DNA of 64,000 nucleotides from Dryas octopetala. Lineage: Eukaryota; Streptophyta; Magnoliopsida; Rosales; Rosaceae. Location of the stretch: contig OY992836.1 of NCBI GenBank assembly GCA_963921425.1, positions 9,005,825 to 9,069,824 of the forward strand, in the 5' to 3' direction. The position numbers and the translations under genes were made by a program. The notes under the pieces are model-generated. The model ran no database searches and was not told where the DNA came from. It was given only the letters and a program-made list of their open reading frames with translations. This document shows, piece after piece, positions 49,623-60,807 of the stretch (its first letter is position 1; every line of letters starts with the position of its first letter).

Positions 49623-50126
49623 CTGCAGTTTCAGTTCGCTTTGCAGTTTCAGAAACTGCAGTTTTACTTGCAGTTAGTAACTGCAGCTCCAATAAACTGC
49701 AGTTTCAGTTCGCTTTGCAGTTTCAGAAACTGCAGTTTCACTTGCAGTTAGTAACTGCAGCTCCAATAAACTGCAGTTTCAGTTCACTTGCAGTTTCAGA
49801 AACTGCAGTTTTACTTACACTGCAACTGCAAGCTTGCAACTCAAATAAACTGCAGTTTCAGTTCATTTGCAGTTTCTGAAACTGCAGTTTCAATTCATTT
49901 GCAATTTCTGAAACTGCAGTTGCAACTCAAATAAACTGCAGTTTCAGTTCATTCTGCAGTTTCAGAAACTGCAGTTAGTAACTGCAACTCCAATAACCTG
50001 CAGTTTTAGTTCACTTGTAATGTTCCAGAAATTGCAGTTTCAGAAACTGCAGTTAGTAACTGCAACTCCAATAACCTGCAGTTTTAGTTCACTTGTAATG
50101 TTCCAGAAATTGCAGTTTCAGAAATT
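49623..50126. repeat. 'ctgcagtttcag' minisatellite
   Basis: About 500 bases of interleaved direct and inverted 'ctgcagtttcag' / 'aactgcag' units. A higher-order unit of about 70-75 bp is seen early (49629, 49697, 49770) and a near-exact one of about 76 bp at the end (49964-50115). The core CTGCAG is palindromic, so the array can form many small hairpins. Confidence 0.9.
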
Positions 50127-50498
50127 GAACTTAAAAAAAAAAAAAAACAGGAACCTTCTACTGATAAGAAATCAAAGTAGGAGTCTACGTACCACAAGCT
50201 GTGATCATGCCCAATCGAGGAGAAGTCGAAGTGGTCAGAGCAGATCTAGAAGGCTTCGATCAAGCTCGGAGCAGATCCATTAGAAGGCTTCGATCAAGCA
50301 CAGAGAGAGAGAGAGAGAGAGAGAAAGAGGAAGTCGGTGGCATTACTCCCCTTTCTTGCATCGATTTGCTGCAGGTGGCGGCCAGCCGGCAGCGGGGAGG
50401 GTGGGTTAAGTCGGCGCCGGTGTAGGGAGCACACCGGTGGTCGCCATTCGTTGGGGGAAGGCCGGAGCAAGAAGCTTCGGTGTGGAGCAGTGTGGATC

Positions 50499-50500
<2 letters not shown>

Positions 50501-50552
<52 letters not shown>
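50501..50552. repeat. GA microsatellite
   Basis: Pure (GA)n of about 25 units. A shorter one lies at 50299-50323. Confidence 0.95.
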
Positions 50553-50556
<4 letters not shown>

Positions 50557-51204
50557 AAAATAACATATTTTTTTAATAACATATTTTTTTAATATCATAA
50601 CTTACAAATGTGACCTTATTGTTAAATTTGAACAATAGGTATAGTAGAAGTTAAATAAAATGTTTGTCATGTATCTTAGAGTAATTAATTCTTTAAAGAA
50701 TTTATAAAAGTTTGATGATATTCAATTTAGACTTTTAAAAAGTTTATAAAAGTCTAGTGATATTGATCAATACAAACTTTCAATGAGTCTATAAAAGTTG
50801 TGTGGTATTCAAAAAGTTATTGATTTATAAAGAATTTATAAAATGATCGATAGACTTTCATTGACTTTGTAAGTTATGTTATATCAAAATCAGTAATTCT
50901 CCATCCTTCTCCCTGCGGATTTCAAATATTTAAAAGTTATACCAAAAAATAGTTTTTTTTTAATTAGTATTTTTTTTTAATAACCTGTTATTTGGGTATT
51001 TTATTTAATCATGTAAAATACCATAACTTTATACATTAATACTTGTAAACAATCATATCTAATATAATAAGAAAAAATTTCAATTTTCCAAATAATCGAA
51101 GAGTAGCAAAAATAAATGGGTTTACTTGGAATAAGGTTCCAAAGCGCGCATGGTTTACTACCAAGTACCAACCCAGATGGTTCCATTCTATTTCGCTCTT
51201 ACAG

Positions 51205-51365
51205 ATTTTGAGCAACAATAAGGTCGTCAACAACTATTTCTCATCTCCACTTAGGACCCATGAACCACTAGTTAGAGCACTTGCCAGTGCCACTGAAGCA
51301 GCATCACCAGCAAACATGGTCAAAGTCATTCGTGACGTCCATGAACTTGGTGGAAAACTGATTTT
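51205..51365 (+). pseudogene. Exon-like captured segment, source gene unknown
   Basis: A 161-base open stretch is preceded by a pyrimidine-rich acceptor (ctcttacag) and followed by a consensus donor (gtaagt). It reads NNKVVNNYFSSPLRTHEPLV, then RALASATEAASPANMVKVIR and DVHELGGKLI. Composition and amphipathic pattern look like real protein, unlike its AT-rich surroundings. I do not recognise the parent family. It lies inside the TIR element, so a captured gene piece is the simplest reading. Confidence 0.5.
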
Positions 51366-51719
51366 GTAAGTATTGCATGCAAATTCTATATATTAAAAAG
51401 AAAATCTTATTGTAAGTAGAGACTCCATGGCAGCCGTAGGATTTAATATTAAAAGTCTATCAAACTCTGTAACAAAAGTCTAACAAACTCCATTAAAGTC
51501 AATATAAAATTCTAGAGAGTCTATATGGAGTCTATAAGAATCAATAAAATTCTGCAAACTCTACAAAAGTCTATCATTTAAAAAAAAAAAAAATCTACAA
51601 AAGTCTATAAAAATATAGATTGAATACACCCCCTAGGTTGTACTCCTATAAATACCATCTTATGTAGAAGAATAAAAAGGATTTATTTTACCTAAAAGGC
51701 TAAAACCCAAATTTTGACA

Positions 51720-52674
51720 CTTATATATTGACCACTAAAAAACTATCTCAACAATTAACCCCATATTAATTTTCATCACTGAATGTTTGTATTCCTCCCA
51801 AACCACAAGCACCATAACAATTATACAAAACCCTAGAAAAAAAAAATTAAAGCACAAACATGGAAAACCCATATATATAGCAAAACCTAAAAACTAAAAA
51901 TTTATAGAGAAATAGAAAGATAGCTTTAAGCGAGAAACATAAAGTGATTTTACAGGTTTGTGTAGATCGATCTACATATTTTGTAGAAAAAAGGGAATTA
52001 TTTATACTTGTTTTAGTTGAGAAATTGCAGAACAAGGAGAAATAGAACTATAGAGTTGGTGCAGAAGATCGAGTAGTCTAGATTAGCTATAGAGATCAAT
52101 TGTGGAAGATGGAGAGCTCAAAGTATCAAATTAAGTAAGCATAAGAGTGCAAAAAGAAATAAGAAAAAATGAGAGAAATCGTGAAAGTGTGTTGAAATCC
52201 CATGTTTTGCAAAAGAGTCGCTCCTATTCTTTGGAAACACAAAGAACATATTTAGACCGTTCTCATTTTTACTCCGAACTTGTATCCTAAAAACATTACC
52301 CCATGTTTTCTAAAATTAACCCACCAAACATATATATATATATATGATATATCTCATGGAATTTTAATTTGGAAAATGTAAAACGCCACTTCAAAAACAA
52401 TTACCAAATTCACCTTAATTTCTCCAGATTCTCCAGATTCTTATCAATGAGATTGGATTTAATTTTTTTTTAATTTTATTAGCGTATACAATATTCTTTC
52501 ACATCTAACTGTGCTAGCCATTTGATAAATTATTATAAAAGAAATTAACATAGTATACACAATTGTACACTTGCATGTATGCAAGAATTTATCGTTTGAT
52601 TTTGATGCATGCCCACTCCAACTACATTTAATTTTTTTTTTGTTACATTAGAAGGAATATAAGCTTCAAATATC
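51720..52674. other. Geneless AT-rich spacer
   Basis: No domain or clear repeat recognised; a short AT microsatellite lies near 52330. Confidence 0.45.
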
Positions 52675-53723
52675 TTAGGGATTTTTTTTAAAAAATAGAA
52701 CACGTATTTATGGTTGTATTGATGAAGGACATTTAATAATGGTTTGTATCAACGTAGGACATTTGGTAACTTCTATTACAAACTCCGTCCAAACGAAGGG
52801 CAAATTGGTCTTTCCATATTAAATAAAACTTTAATTCTATTTCTCTCTTAAAACAATTTAAACTAAAAGGATTAATACTTAAAAAAATTAAAACTAAGAA
52901 AAATTACAATTAAAAATATTAAAATTAAGAAAGATTAAAATATAAAAGATTATAATTAAAAAATATTAAAACCAAAAAAAATGAAAAATGAAAAAAGACT
53001 AAAACTAAAAACAAAAGAAGAGGGACTTCCCCACCCTGCCCAAGCCACCTCAAGGGCTCACTTGCCAGTGACGACCGTACCCACTGGCATGCCCCAACCT
53101 CCCCCATCTCTGTCCATCTCTCTCTCTCTCTCTCTATCCTCTTTCTCTCTGTCTCTTTCGCTTTCAATTTATTTCTGTCTCTTCACTGTAACTCACCGCT
53201 AGAGTGGTGAGGGAGGTCAGCGAGGTCAGATCGACCTTCAAGCCGACCTCCATCACCGCTTCGGCAGTGGGTTACAGGGAAGAGAGAGAGATAGATTAAC
53301 ATAGAGAAAGAGACAAAGATGGAGAGAGAAAGAGACAAAGATGGAGAGAGAAAGAGAGGAATAAAGAAGATGGAGAGAGATGGGCGAGGTAAGGCAGCAT
53401 CGGCAGGTAGGGCTACCGCCAGAGGTAGGTTGGGGCTAAGTGGGGACGGGGTGCGATCTGCACCTCCTCTTCTTCTTTTTTTTTTTTCTTGTTTTTTTGT
53501 TTTTAGTTTAATCTCATCTATTTTTAGTTTTAAATTTAATTTTTTTAATAGGAAATGACAATTTCACTTATTCTTTTTTGAACGGAAGTCTTGAAAGAAG
53601 TGACATAATGTCCTAGATTAATACAAATCATTAATAAGTATCATTTATCAACACAATCCTAAATACGTGTCATAAAATAAGACTGACCCCAAAATATGTG
53701 TCTTATTTAAAAAAAATTCTCAA
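52675..53723. mobile_element. TIR element of about 1.05 kb with long inverted arms
   Basis: The left arm (52675-52800) and right arm (about 53575-53723, read inward) share, in order, 'atttttttttaaa', 'cacgtattta', 'gtattgat', 'tttgtat[ca]aa' and 'aggacatt'. The arms differ by indels. The centre holds GC-richer DNA, CT and GA runs, and no transposase. Confidence 0.65.
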
Positions 53724-54005
53724 TATCTTAATCAAAACTGATTTCTCAAAATTTCCACTACATTTTCAAAGACTTACTTTCCTTATTTAGCTCTTAGGCC
53801 CTTCCTGATTTTGGGTCCATCACCAACTCAGGCCCGGTCCAGTGGCAGTCCCAATAATTAAGGAAAATGGGAAGCAAATGAGTGAATAACTCACTCTGTC
53901 ACACAGAGAGTTGCACACCTCCGGTCCTCCACTCCTCAAAATCAAACGCAAAATTACAGAGAAGAGAAGAGAAGAGAAGAGAGACCAAGGAACCCCAATA
54001 GAAGC

Positions 54006-54503
54006 ATGGGAAGCAGATTGGGAAGGAGGGTAGTCCACTTCGCAAACCTACCCATCAAGCTCTTAATGCCCACCAACTTCACCAACATCAAAGAAATCGC
54101 TCTCAAGACCATCCCATCTGCTTCCAAGATCGAAATCAAGCGCGTCCTGGAGTCCCTCTACGGCTTCGATGTCGAAAAGGTCCGTACCCTCAACATGGAG
54201 GGCAAGAAGAAGAAGCGTGGTGGCCTTTTGATTGCCAAGCCCGACTACAAGAAGGCTTACGTCACCCTCAAGACCCCGCTCTCGCTCTCGCAGGACCTCT
54301 ACCCCATCAGGGTCATCGAGCAGGAGAAGACCCAGATGAGCAAGCAAGCCAAGTCCAGCGTTGTGGAAGAAGGTGAAGCCCAGAAGAAGCATTGGCTTGA
54401 CGGGAAGGAGAAGGAGTCTCGGAGGGTTAGGAGCGAGAAGGGTTCCGCTGTTTTCGGCGAGGGTGCGGTGAAGTTTCCGTGGAGCAGCATGAGGTTTCGC
54501 TAG
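54006..54503 (+). CDS. Ribosomal protein L23 (uL23)-like, probably mitochondrial, 165 aa
   Basis: Single-exon frame from MGSRLGRRVVHFANLPIKLL to the TAG at 54501-54503. The L23 core is visible: an N-terminal strand, F-T-N-I-K-E-I-A-L-K, S-K-I-E-I-K-R-V-L-E-S-L-Y-G-F-D-V, then the basic loop G-K-K-K-K-R and a closing Y-K-K-A-Y-V-T-L strand. The C-terminal third (from about residue 100) is a charged extension absent from bacterial L23. uL23 sits at the peptide exit tunnel of the large subunit. The sequence resembles the plant L23/L15e family that Arabidopsis encodes at At4g39880 (recalled, not searched). Organelle location is inferred; no classic targeting peptide is obvious. The leader carries a GAGAA array (about 53960-53985). 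Confidence 0.88.
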   Translation: MGSRLGRRVVHFANLPIKLLMPTNFTNIKEIALKTIPSASKIEIKRVLESLYGFDVEKVRTLNMEGKKKKRGGLLIAKPDYKKAYVTLKTPLSLSQDLYPIRVIEQEKTQMSKQAKSSVVEEGEAQKKHWLDGKEKESRRVRSEKGSAVFGEGAVKFPWSSMRFR

Positions 54504-55385
54504 GTACCTTAGAGGATTTTGGGAATTGGGTTTTTTGTTTTTTGAGATTTGGATGTTTGATGAAAACTTGTTGTTTAGCTGTTTTGTGGTTTCTTTGAGG
54601 GTTAGTCAGTAGCAGTAGCAGTTTGATAAATTGTGGCTCTTTCCTGGTGAACATTTTTATAGAATTGGAGCATTTAGCTTTTGATTAACAAAGTGGTATA
54701 ACATTTATGGTTAATTTGTTTGACTATGCATAGTTATGTGTTTTACTTTACCCAGGAATTGTGCACTTTCATAGGAGTAGTACTTTAAGTTTGAAATTGT
54801 TGAGGATGTAAGAGTATTAGCAATTTGCATTTAGTATTTTTTATCTCATCCAATTATTATGACATAAGGTTTAAATTGTTCATAATATTTTGTTTGATTC
54901 ACAAATTGATTAATGTTTGTTGCAAAGAACACAAAATTTGAAAGAAATAATTTGTTTGGATAATATTCAATGTAACCAAAAAAATGCCCAAGTACACCTC
55001 AGTGAGTTTAGCATAAAGTTGCTGTTCCTTTGATTATACCACATGCTGATTAACCTTGTTCCTGGTTGAGCATCTAGTCTGATGATGGTTGAGAGATTGT
55101 AGGCTTGTAGTTGTAGCAAAGGATGTAGTCAGCTAGATGTTCTATGGGAACCTGCAATATTGTAGAGACAAGTAATGGCTAATAATAGGGAAATTATGGA
55201 CATTGATTTTTGTTTTTGTTTAGCAGCTATTGATAAATTATGTATAGGTAAGGCAATTACAAACCATCAACTTTGCCATAAGTGTTTTTGAAGAAGCTAG
55301 TTGATACAGATGGTGCTTTCGAAAGCTTAAATCTCACATTGCCATTTATAGCATGGGGTGCCTTAGCCTCTTTAGTTAATGTAAT
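54504..55385. other. Convergent spacer between the L23-like and NPH3 genes
   Basis: Should contain both 3' UTRs. AT-rich, no further features seen. Confidence 0.5.
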
Positions 55386-58300
55386 TTAGAACATGGATGA
55401 CCTTCGTCTGGAGCCAGGTGGGTTGCGTCTTTGTTGGCCTTCTCCAGTTTCATTGCCCTCAACTTTTGTATGGAATGAGTTCTTGATTTTCCTCCACCCC
55501 AAACTCCAACCTGATGACACATTCTTTTTCTTGTTTCCTATCTTTCCATACCCCCGTTGCAGCTCAGAATAGTCACTTTGCAGCTCTGCCATCTTTATCT
55601 TCACATTTTCAAGCTCTGCTTTAAGATTCTTAACTTCGAAATCTGTTGATGGGTGGTTTCCTTCTTGTTCAGAGTTATTGCCACTTGGTGCTGTCTCCTT
55701 CTCTTGCATCACTGCTCTCATCTTTATTTGCTCCGAGAACAGCACCTGCACACATTACATATTCTCTTCTTCTGGTGAGAAATGTCAATTTTGGTGGACC
55801 ACATACTGGTCGGCACTGAGATTATGGGCTCCATGTCTGATGAATGCATTCGTTGTCAAATGCTCAGTTAATTGTCTGCATTTTGTTTGTGTGCCTTTTG
55901 CATCTCGATTATGTCAGGGGTCTATCTTTGATTCATGGTATTCCCCTTTATGGAGGAATGCATTCTTTGTGGAATCCATTTCTTTAGAAGCATTATGGTT
56001 TCTGAAAACATTTTGTTTATTTCTTAGGTATTTCTTGTTTAACACTAGATTAACACTAGATGCTTGAAGCATTACAACCTCCTTTAGTTTTGTTTATCCT
56101 TTCACAGGAGCATATTCTAATCTTTTGGGTCATGAGAAGGGAAAATAATAAGGCATAAATGTTTTTTGAATGTCAGGGCAACAGTTAAATTAATGTTTAA
56201 TCAGATTTTGTAATTGTCAATGTACACCAGTCCAATTATGGCCCTATACAAATTGAAGTGTCGAATATGGGTTCTTATTAGAGTCTGGTTGATTTTGGTA
56301 TTTGAGTGGTCTTTGCTACAATATATTTATGATGCTGGTGTATTTCTAATTTTGTTAGAAAACCCTTAGTTTCAAAGAGTTCCAACTTTGTCTTGGACTT
56401 GGTGATTTTTTAGTATTGATGAATTTGTGTAATGCTTATAGTGCAGTTCTATCGGTTTGATGTGGGGTTGAAGTTCTTTTCTTTCAATTTCTAGCAATGA
56501 TTCATACTAGAGTCCTGCCCTAACCCCATCTCATGTCTTTATCACTTGATCAAAGCCTAAGGGCAAGTTTAGGCTTTTATTCTGTCTATATTGAAGAAAT
56601 TATTCTCACAGCATGCTATTTGGTATGTGCCTAGTTGGTTCTGCCTTTTCTTCTTCACTCTTCTCATAGTTCTAAGGTGTCAGGTACTTAGGAGAAAACT
56701 TGGTTTCATTCCCTAACCTAAACCATGTGAACAAAGGTTACATAGAAGATAGAAAGGCTCTTTCAATGGGTTTAGAAGATAGAAATTCTTCAATGCTCCA
56801 TTAACTGAGATTAAGGAGTACCCATGAATGAATAAGATCACTCCTCATATCTTTACTATGTAATTATAATTTTTTTCTGTTTGCAATTGCAACAGTGATG
56901 GACTTTGACTATGCCTGGCAGTATTTTATTTTGTTGATACAATCTGATTGGTGTCTACTTGAAATTTTAATTTTTTATTTTGTTGGTGCAATTTTATATT
57001 GTTGGTGCATACTCTTTTTGCAGCTCTAAGTATTTTTTATGGGAAAAATTTCTGTATCCAACCATGATACATTGGACAAATATATGTTAGTTTGGATGGT
57101 GATGAGCAGTGGGATGAATGAAGTGACCTTTTCTTTTGGGATTTATTGTATGACTAATTGAATATTATATGCTTTGGGATTAATGCTTGAATGGAAATTA
57201 ATAATTTTTCTTAACTATTTATATTTGTTTTTATTTGTAATTATAATAATTTGAATCCTGAAGGGCTTATGCCTCAACGCCTCACCTTGTGAGACATAAG
57301 ATGCTTCGTGTTATACCTTTCCTTTGAAAACCATTCACGAGTTACATGCATATAGTATGGATTCGACCTGCATAAAATATACAGATGTGCAATAAAACAT
57401 GGGACACGTATTTCAATCTGTAGTCATATTTTTTTTTCCTCCTGGATTTTCTTCTATTTTTTTTCTTTCCCAAAAGCCTCTAAATGGTTTCATTGATGAT
57501 GTTGGTTATAATTTATCATTTCCTTAGTCTGTGGTCGGTGGAGGTTCTTGGGTTGCATTTCTTTTTCCTGATATTACATGATAAACTTTAAATATCTGTC
57601 AAACATTTTCAATTGTATTTATGAAAGACCTAGATGGCTTAAGAATATAACTAATTTCCTAGCATTTTAAACTAATTTTCAACACGGACAAGCTGATACA
57701 AACTTTTTTTAACCTCTTGTGTGATGCTGACGTAATTGGAAATTTGACAAATGCTACCTGGACAATGGTTCTCATAGGAAGTCGATCATTTTGTGCAGCA
57801 TGCATGCATGCGTCAAGGGATAGTTTCTCGCAGTTCATTACTCTACATAGCCTTCTCCGATCGTGCTCAGGTAATGAAGGATGAGTCTGAAAAAGGGGTT
57901 AGAATTTAGGTTTAAAATTGCTTTAGTAAAACCAGAGAAACAGGTGTGGAAGTAACCTTGAGATAGATATCAATTGCTCTATAAAGACCATCATCACATG
58001 TTCGAGCATTTTCTGGAAGTAGTTCAGCCAATACTTGAAACTTGGTTATGGAGAGATTTGGGTCTCCTGCAATCTCTGCTAGGTAGTTGTCTAAGAGCTT
58101 ACTGACATCGACTTTGCCAGTCTTCTGTTGCTGTTGTTGCGGCTCATGCATCAAGAAATATTCCACAATCCTTTGCACAACATCAATGTTGTGCATTGTG
58201 CATTCTTCAGGTGAACTGTACTAGACATTAATAAAATTAAATTAGATGAAGATTGATTATAAAGTGACCTCTGCAGCAGGAGTCTATTGTGATTATGTTG

Positions 58301-60807
58301 TGAAGTCAGACTAAATAGAGAATGTACAATACTCACTTAACCAGTTTCCCTTGATCTGCATTATTGTAACTAGGAATCAACAGATCATTCACAGTGGCAT
58401 CTTCTAACATCATCCCCACTCTCTTTTCAAGCTCTGAAATCAAAGCTGGTGATACAGAGTACATCATGGCCATCTTTAGCATCCGCAACAAGAACTTACA
58501 TGGAACAGCTTCATGTTGAGGAGGAAGTATGCTCAGTAGGCTTTCAATAATTGCTTTTTGCTCCTTGCTGTTTCTGTAACCCCCTTCCTGTTTCCTCAAT
58601 ATACTGAACTGCAGGTCATTTTTTCCGAGCCCATATCCTCTTAGTCCTTCAAACTCTTCATCCATGCCTGGCAACCATCTCTCTGCATAGTGCATGATAC
58701 ATTTACCTACAAACTCTGGTCTTGTACTCTTCGCCTTTATTGCCGTTATAATCCTCATGAAATGATCTATTCGGAGGGTAGCCACCTCATTAAACCACCA
58801 GTCTTCTTGACAGTCTGTATCCCCACTTATGTTTTCTCTAGAAGCCTTCCAAGCAATTGAGTCACAGCATCTTCTCACAATTTGAAGATTCTCAGCCCAT
58901 GGAGATAGAGTTTCACAAGATTTAAGTACAGTAATGGTGTCCTTCCATGAAGAAAGGACTAAAAATGTGAGAAAGGCTTCTGTCTTGGAAATGAGGTTCC
59001 CATCTTGAAGTTCTTCAGTCATTTCTAGAAATTCTGATGCGCATCTTAGTGGAGCTATATTGTTGGGGTTTAAGTCCATTGGGAGACCATAACAGATTTT
59101 TAAAATGATTTCAAAGGTTTCTGGTCCACCTGGGAAGTTCTCAAGCTTAAGGTCATAGCCAAAATTTGAGATTGAAGGTTGATATTCCAATCGACCTATG
59201 TAGCCACATTTTGACACCAAAGGATACTGTTCAAAGAAAGAGAAAGGAAACAGGAAATAATTGAGTACCCTGTAGATGTGTTTTGCCCCCCTGGTTACAC
59301 ATTCAATTCGTATGACAAGTACTATACAAAAATGAATTCATGAGACGAAGTTCATGGTGTTGCATTCAAGTGCTTGTGTCTGTTAATATGAATAATCTGT
59401 ATGCCTTCTTATATATATAACAAGAAACAAATAATCTGTATGTCGAATTTTAAGGAAGTCCAAAATGTGGGAAGTGATGCAGTCACTGATCGACATTGTT
59501 GAGTTCAATCATTGTGTGTGTTCTGCTTGTAGATAATTTTCCTTTTTAAATATGTAGAACAAATTATGTGTGTGCAAATGAAACAGAGGAAGATACAAAC
59601 ATTGTGATGAAAATAAATTAGTTGATTCACTTTAAGCATCGAGTATTGTGTTCAAATAGCTTGTACTGTTTAAGGTGAACTTGAACATTTTTTTTTTTGC
59701 CTGAATGACCTTAATACTTGATGGATGCATAAGTTGTAGGAATTTATAACAGTAGAGAGTTATTTGGTCATCCCATGGTCATGCATAAAGGGAAAAAAGA
59801 AAATTCTAGTTGCTTCACTGGAAAATTTATTTTTGGTGGTGAGTTTTTCTTTAATGTGGAAGAGAAAAATAAATGGTTCTTGTATTATGAAGCCACAAAA
59901 AGACATTTTAAACAGGGGGGAAAGAAAGTGGAGTTGCTTCATTTCACTGGAAATTTCATGCTCTCGGTGGTTAATTTTTCTTTAATGTAAAGGACAAAAA
60001 TAAATGGTGCTGGTAAGTGGTAATAGGAAGATGGGAAACAAAATTTAACAGAGGAGAAAGTGAGAATTTCAAAGTACTAATGTACCTTGAGGGCGGTATC
60101 ACGAGTCTCTTTGTTTTCTCAGAAACAGATTTAGAATTTGGCTGACTCTGGAAATCTTGCATGCGCTGTATGTATATGTTATAATACATAGAACTTCCTT
60201 TCAGGAAAATATTGTTCTGAATGCAACCTAGCATCTCTATTAGAATAACTATATATGATAATAATTTGAAGGGAAGTAATGAACTTAAATTCTGTTTATT
60301 TATATGCTATTGTTATTATTTATTATGTAAGAAGTTCAGGTTTGCTTGTACTTTGTTCTACACTTTAATAAAGACAGGTTTTAGGAAAGCTTTTAGGTAT
60401 CACATTATACAATATTGAATCATCTGTAGTTACCTTGTGAACATTGAAGGTGTCTTCTTGAACTTGAACTGTTAGGTCTGTCGGGACATGAGAAGTGATA
60501 AACCTGCATGAACCCACCAATGGAAAAGTGAGAGGAATGGGGAGGAGAAAGTGTGTCATCAAAAAATGCTATGCAAAAGACTGTCGATCTCTAGAAGCAA
60601 TATAGTATATATCTCTAATGATAAAACTGGTTTTCTTCTTGCCAATTGTAAATCGCAATTCTAGTAGAACCATGAGTGTTCTTTCTTTACGAACCTATGA
60701 TCTATAGCGACTTGTTTGGTGGGAACTACGATGCTTTGGTTGTGAAGTTGATCAGTGCCCTCGTAATCTGTCCCAGGATTTTGTGGTGGAGTTAGAGACT
60801 TCTTCAT
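55386..60807 (-). CDS. BTB/POZ-NPH3 family protein (DOT3-like), 6 exons, 606 aa
   Basis: Transcript-order exons 60695-60807, 60434-60503, 58337-59226, 57957-58215, 57758-57886 and 55386-55745 join in phase to 607 codons. The exon 4 acceptor is taken as 'tacag' before 58215, because the earlier 'ctag' breaks phase. Domains in order: a BTB fold (HVPTDLTVQVQEDTFNVHKY to about residue 130), the NPH3 domain (DWWFNEVATLRIDHF at 203 onward, later IDVVQRIVEYFLMHE and the H-P-x-L-x-x-x-x-R-R-x-L-C block), and a C-terminal coiled coil (about 525-565). The chain ends RRRSSMF. NPH3 proteins are membrane-associated and thought to be CUL3 adaptors in phototropism or auxin transport. The start resembles Arabidopsis DOT3, a vein-patterning gene; subgroup is moderate confidence. 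Intron 5 is about 2 kb. Confidence 0.92.

Larger units (their letters stand above)
49252..51633. mobile_element. TIR DNA element, 2382 bp, with minisatellite and exon-like insert
   Basis: The left end reads GGGGGTGTATTTAATTA and the right end, read inward, GGGGGTGTATTCAATCTA. Subterminal DNA on both sides is rich in 'gactttta' and 'agtctata' units (49300-49340, 50660-50870, 51440-51620). No transposase is encoded. The interior holds the 'ctgcagtttcag' array, GA tracts and the exon-like segment at 51205. A clear target duplication was not found. Internal 'gactttta' blocks near 50.7 kb may mean two nested copies. Confidence 0.65.
49101..51719 (+). mobile_element. Copia-type LTR remnant, split by a TIR element
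   Basis: A Copia-style polypurine tract 'taagggggag' (49091-49100) precedes TGCAGACCTG. After the inserted TIR element the sequence resumes with 'taggttgtactcctataaat' at 51634 and reaches a possible CA end at 51719. Joined, this gives an LTR of about 240 bp. The internal region upstream is decayed and no second LTR was seen. Confidence 0.55.

Noticed and set aside
49623..50126. 'ctgcagtttcag' array considered as coding repeats
   Set aside because: Only a short Gln/Phe/Lys-rich frame covers the first part. Stops and frame changes follow, and unit lengths are not multiples of three.
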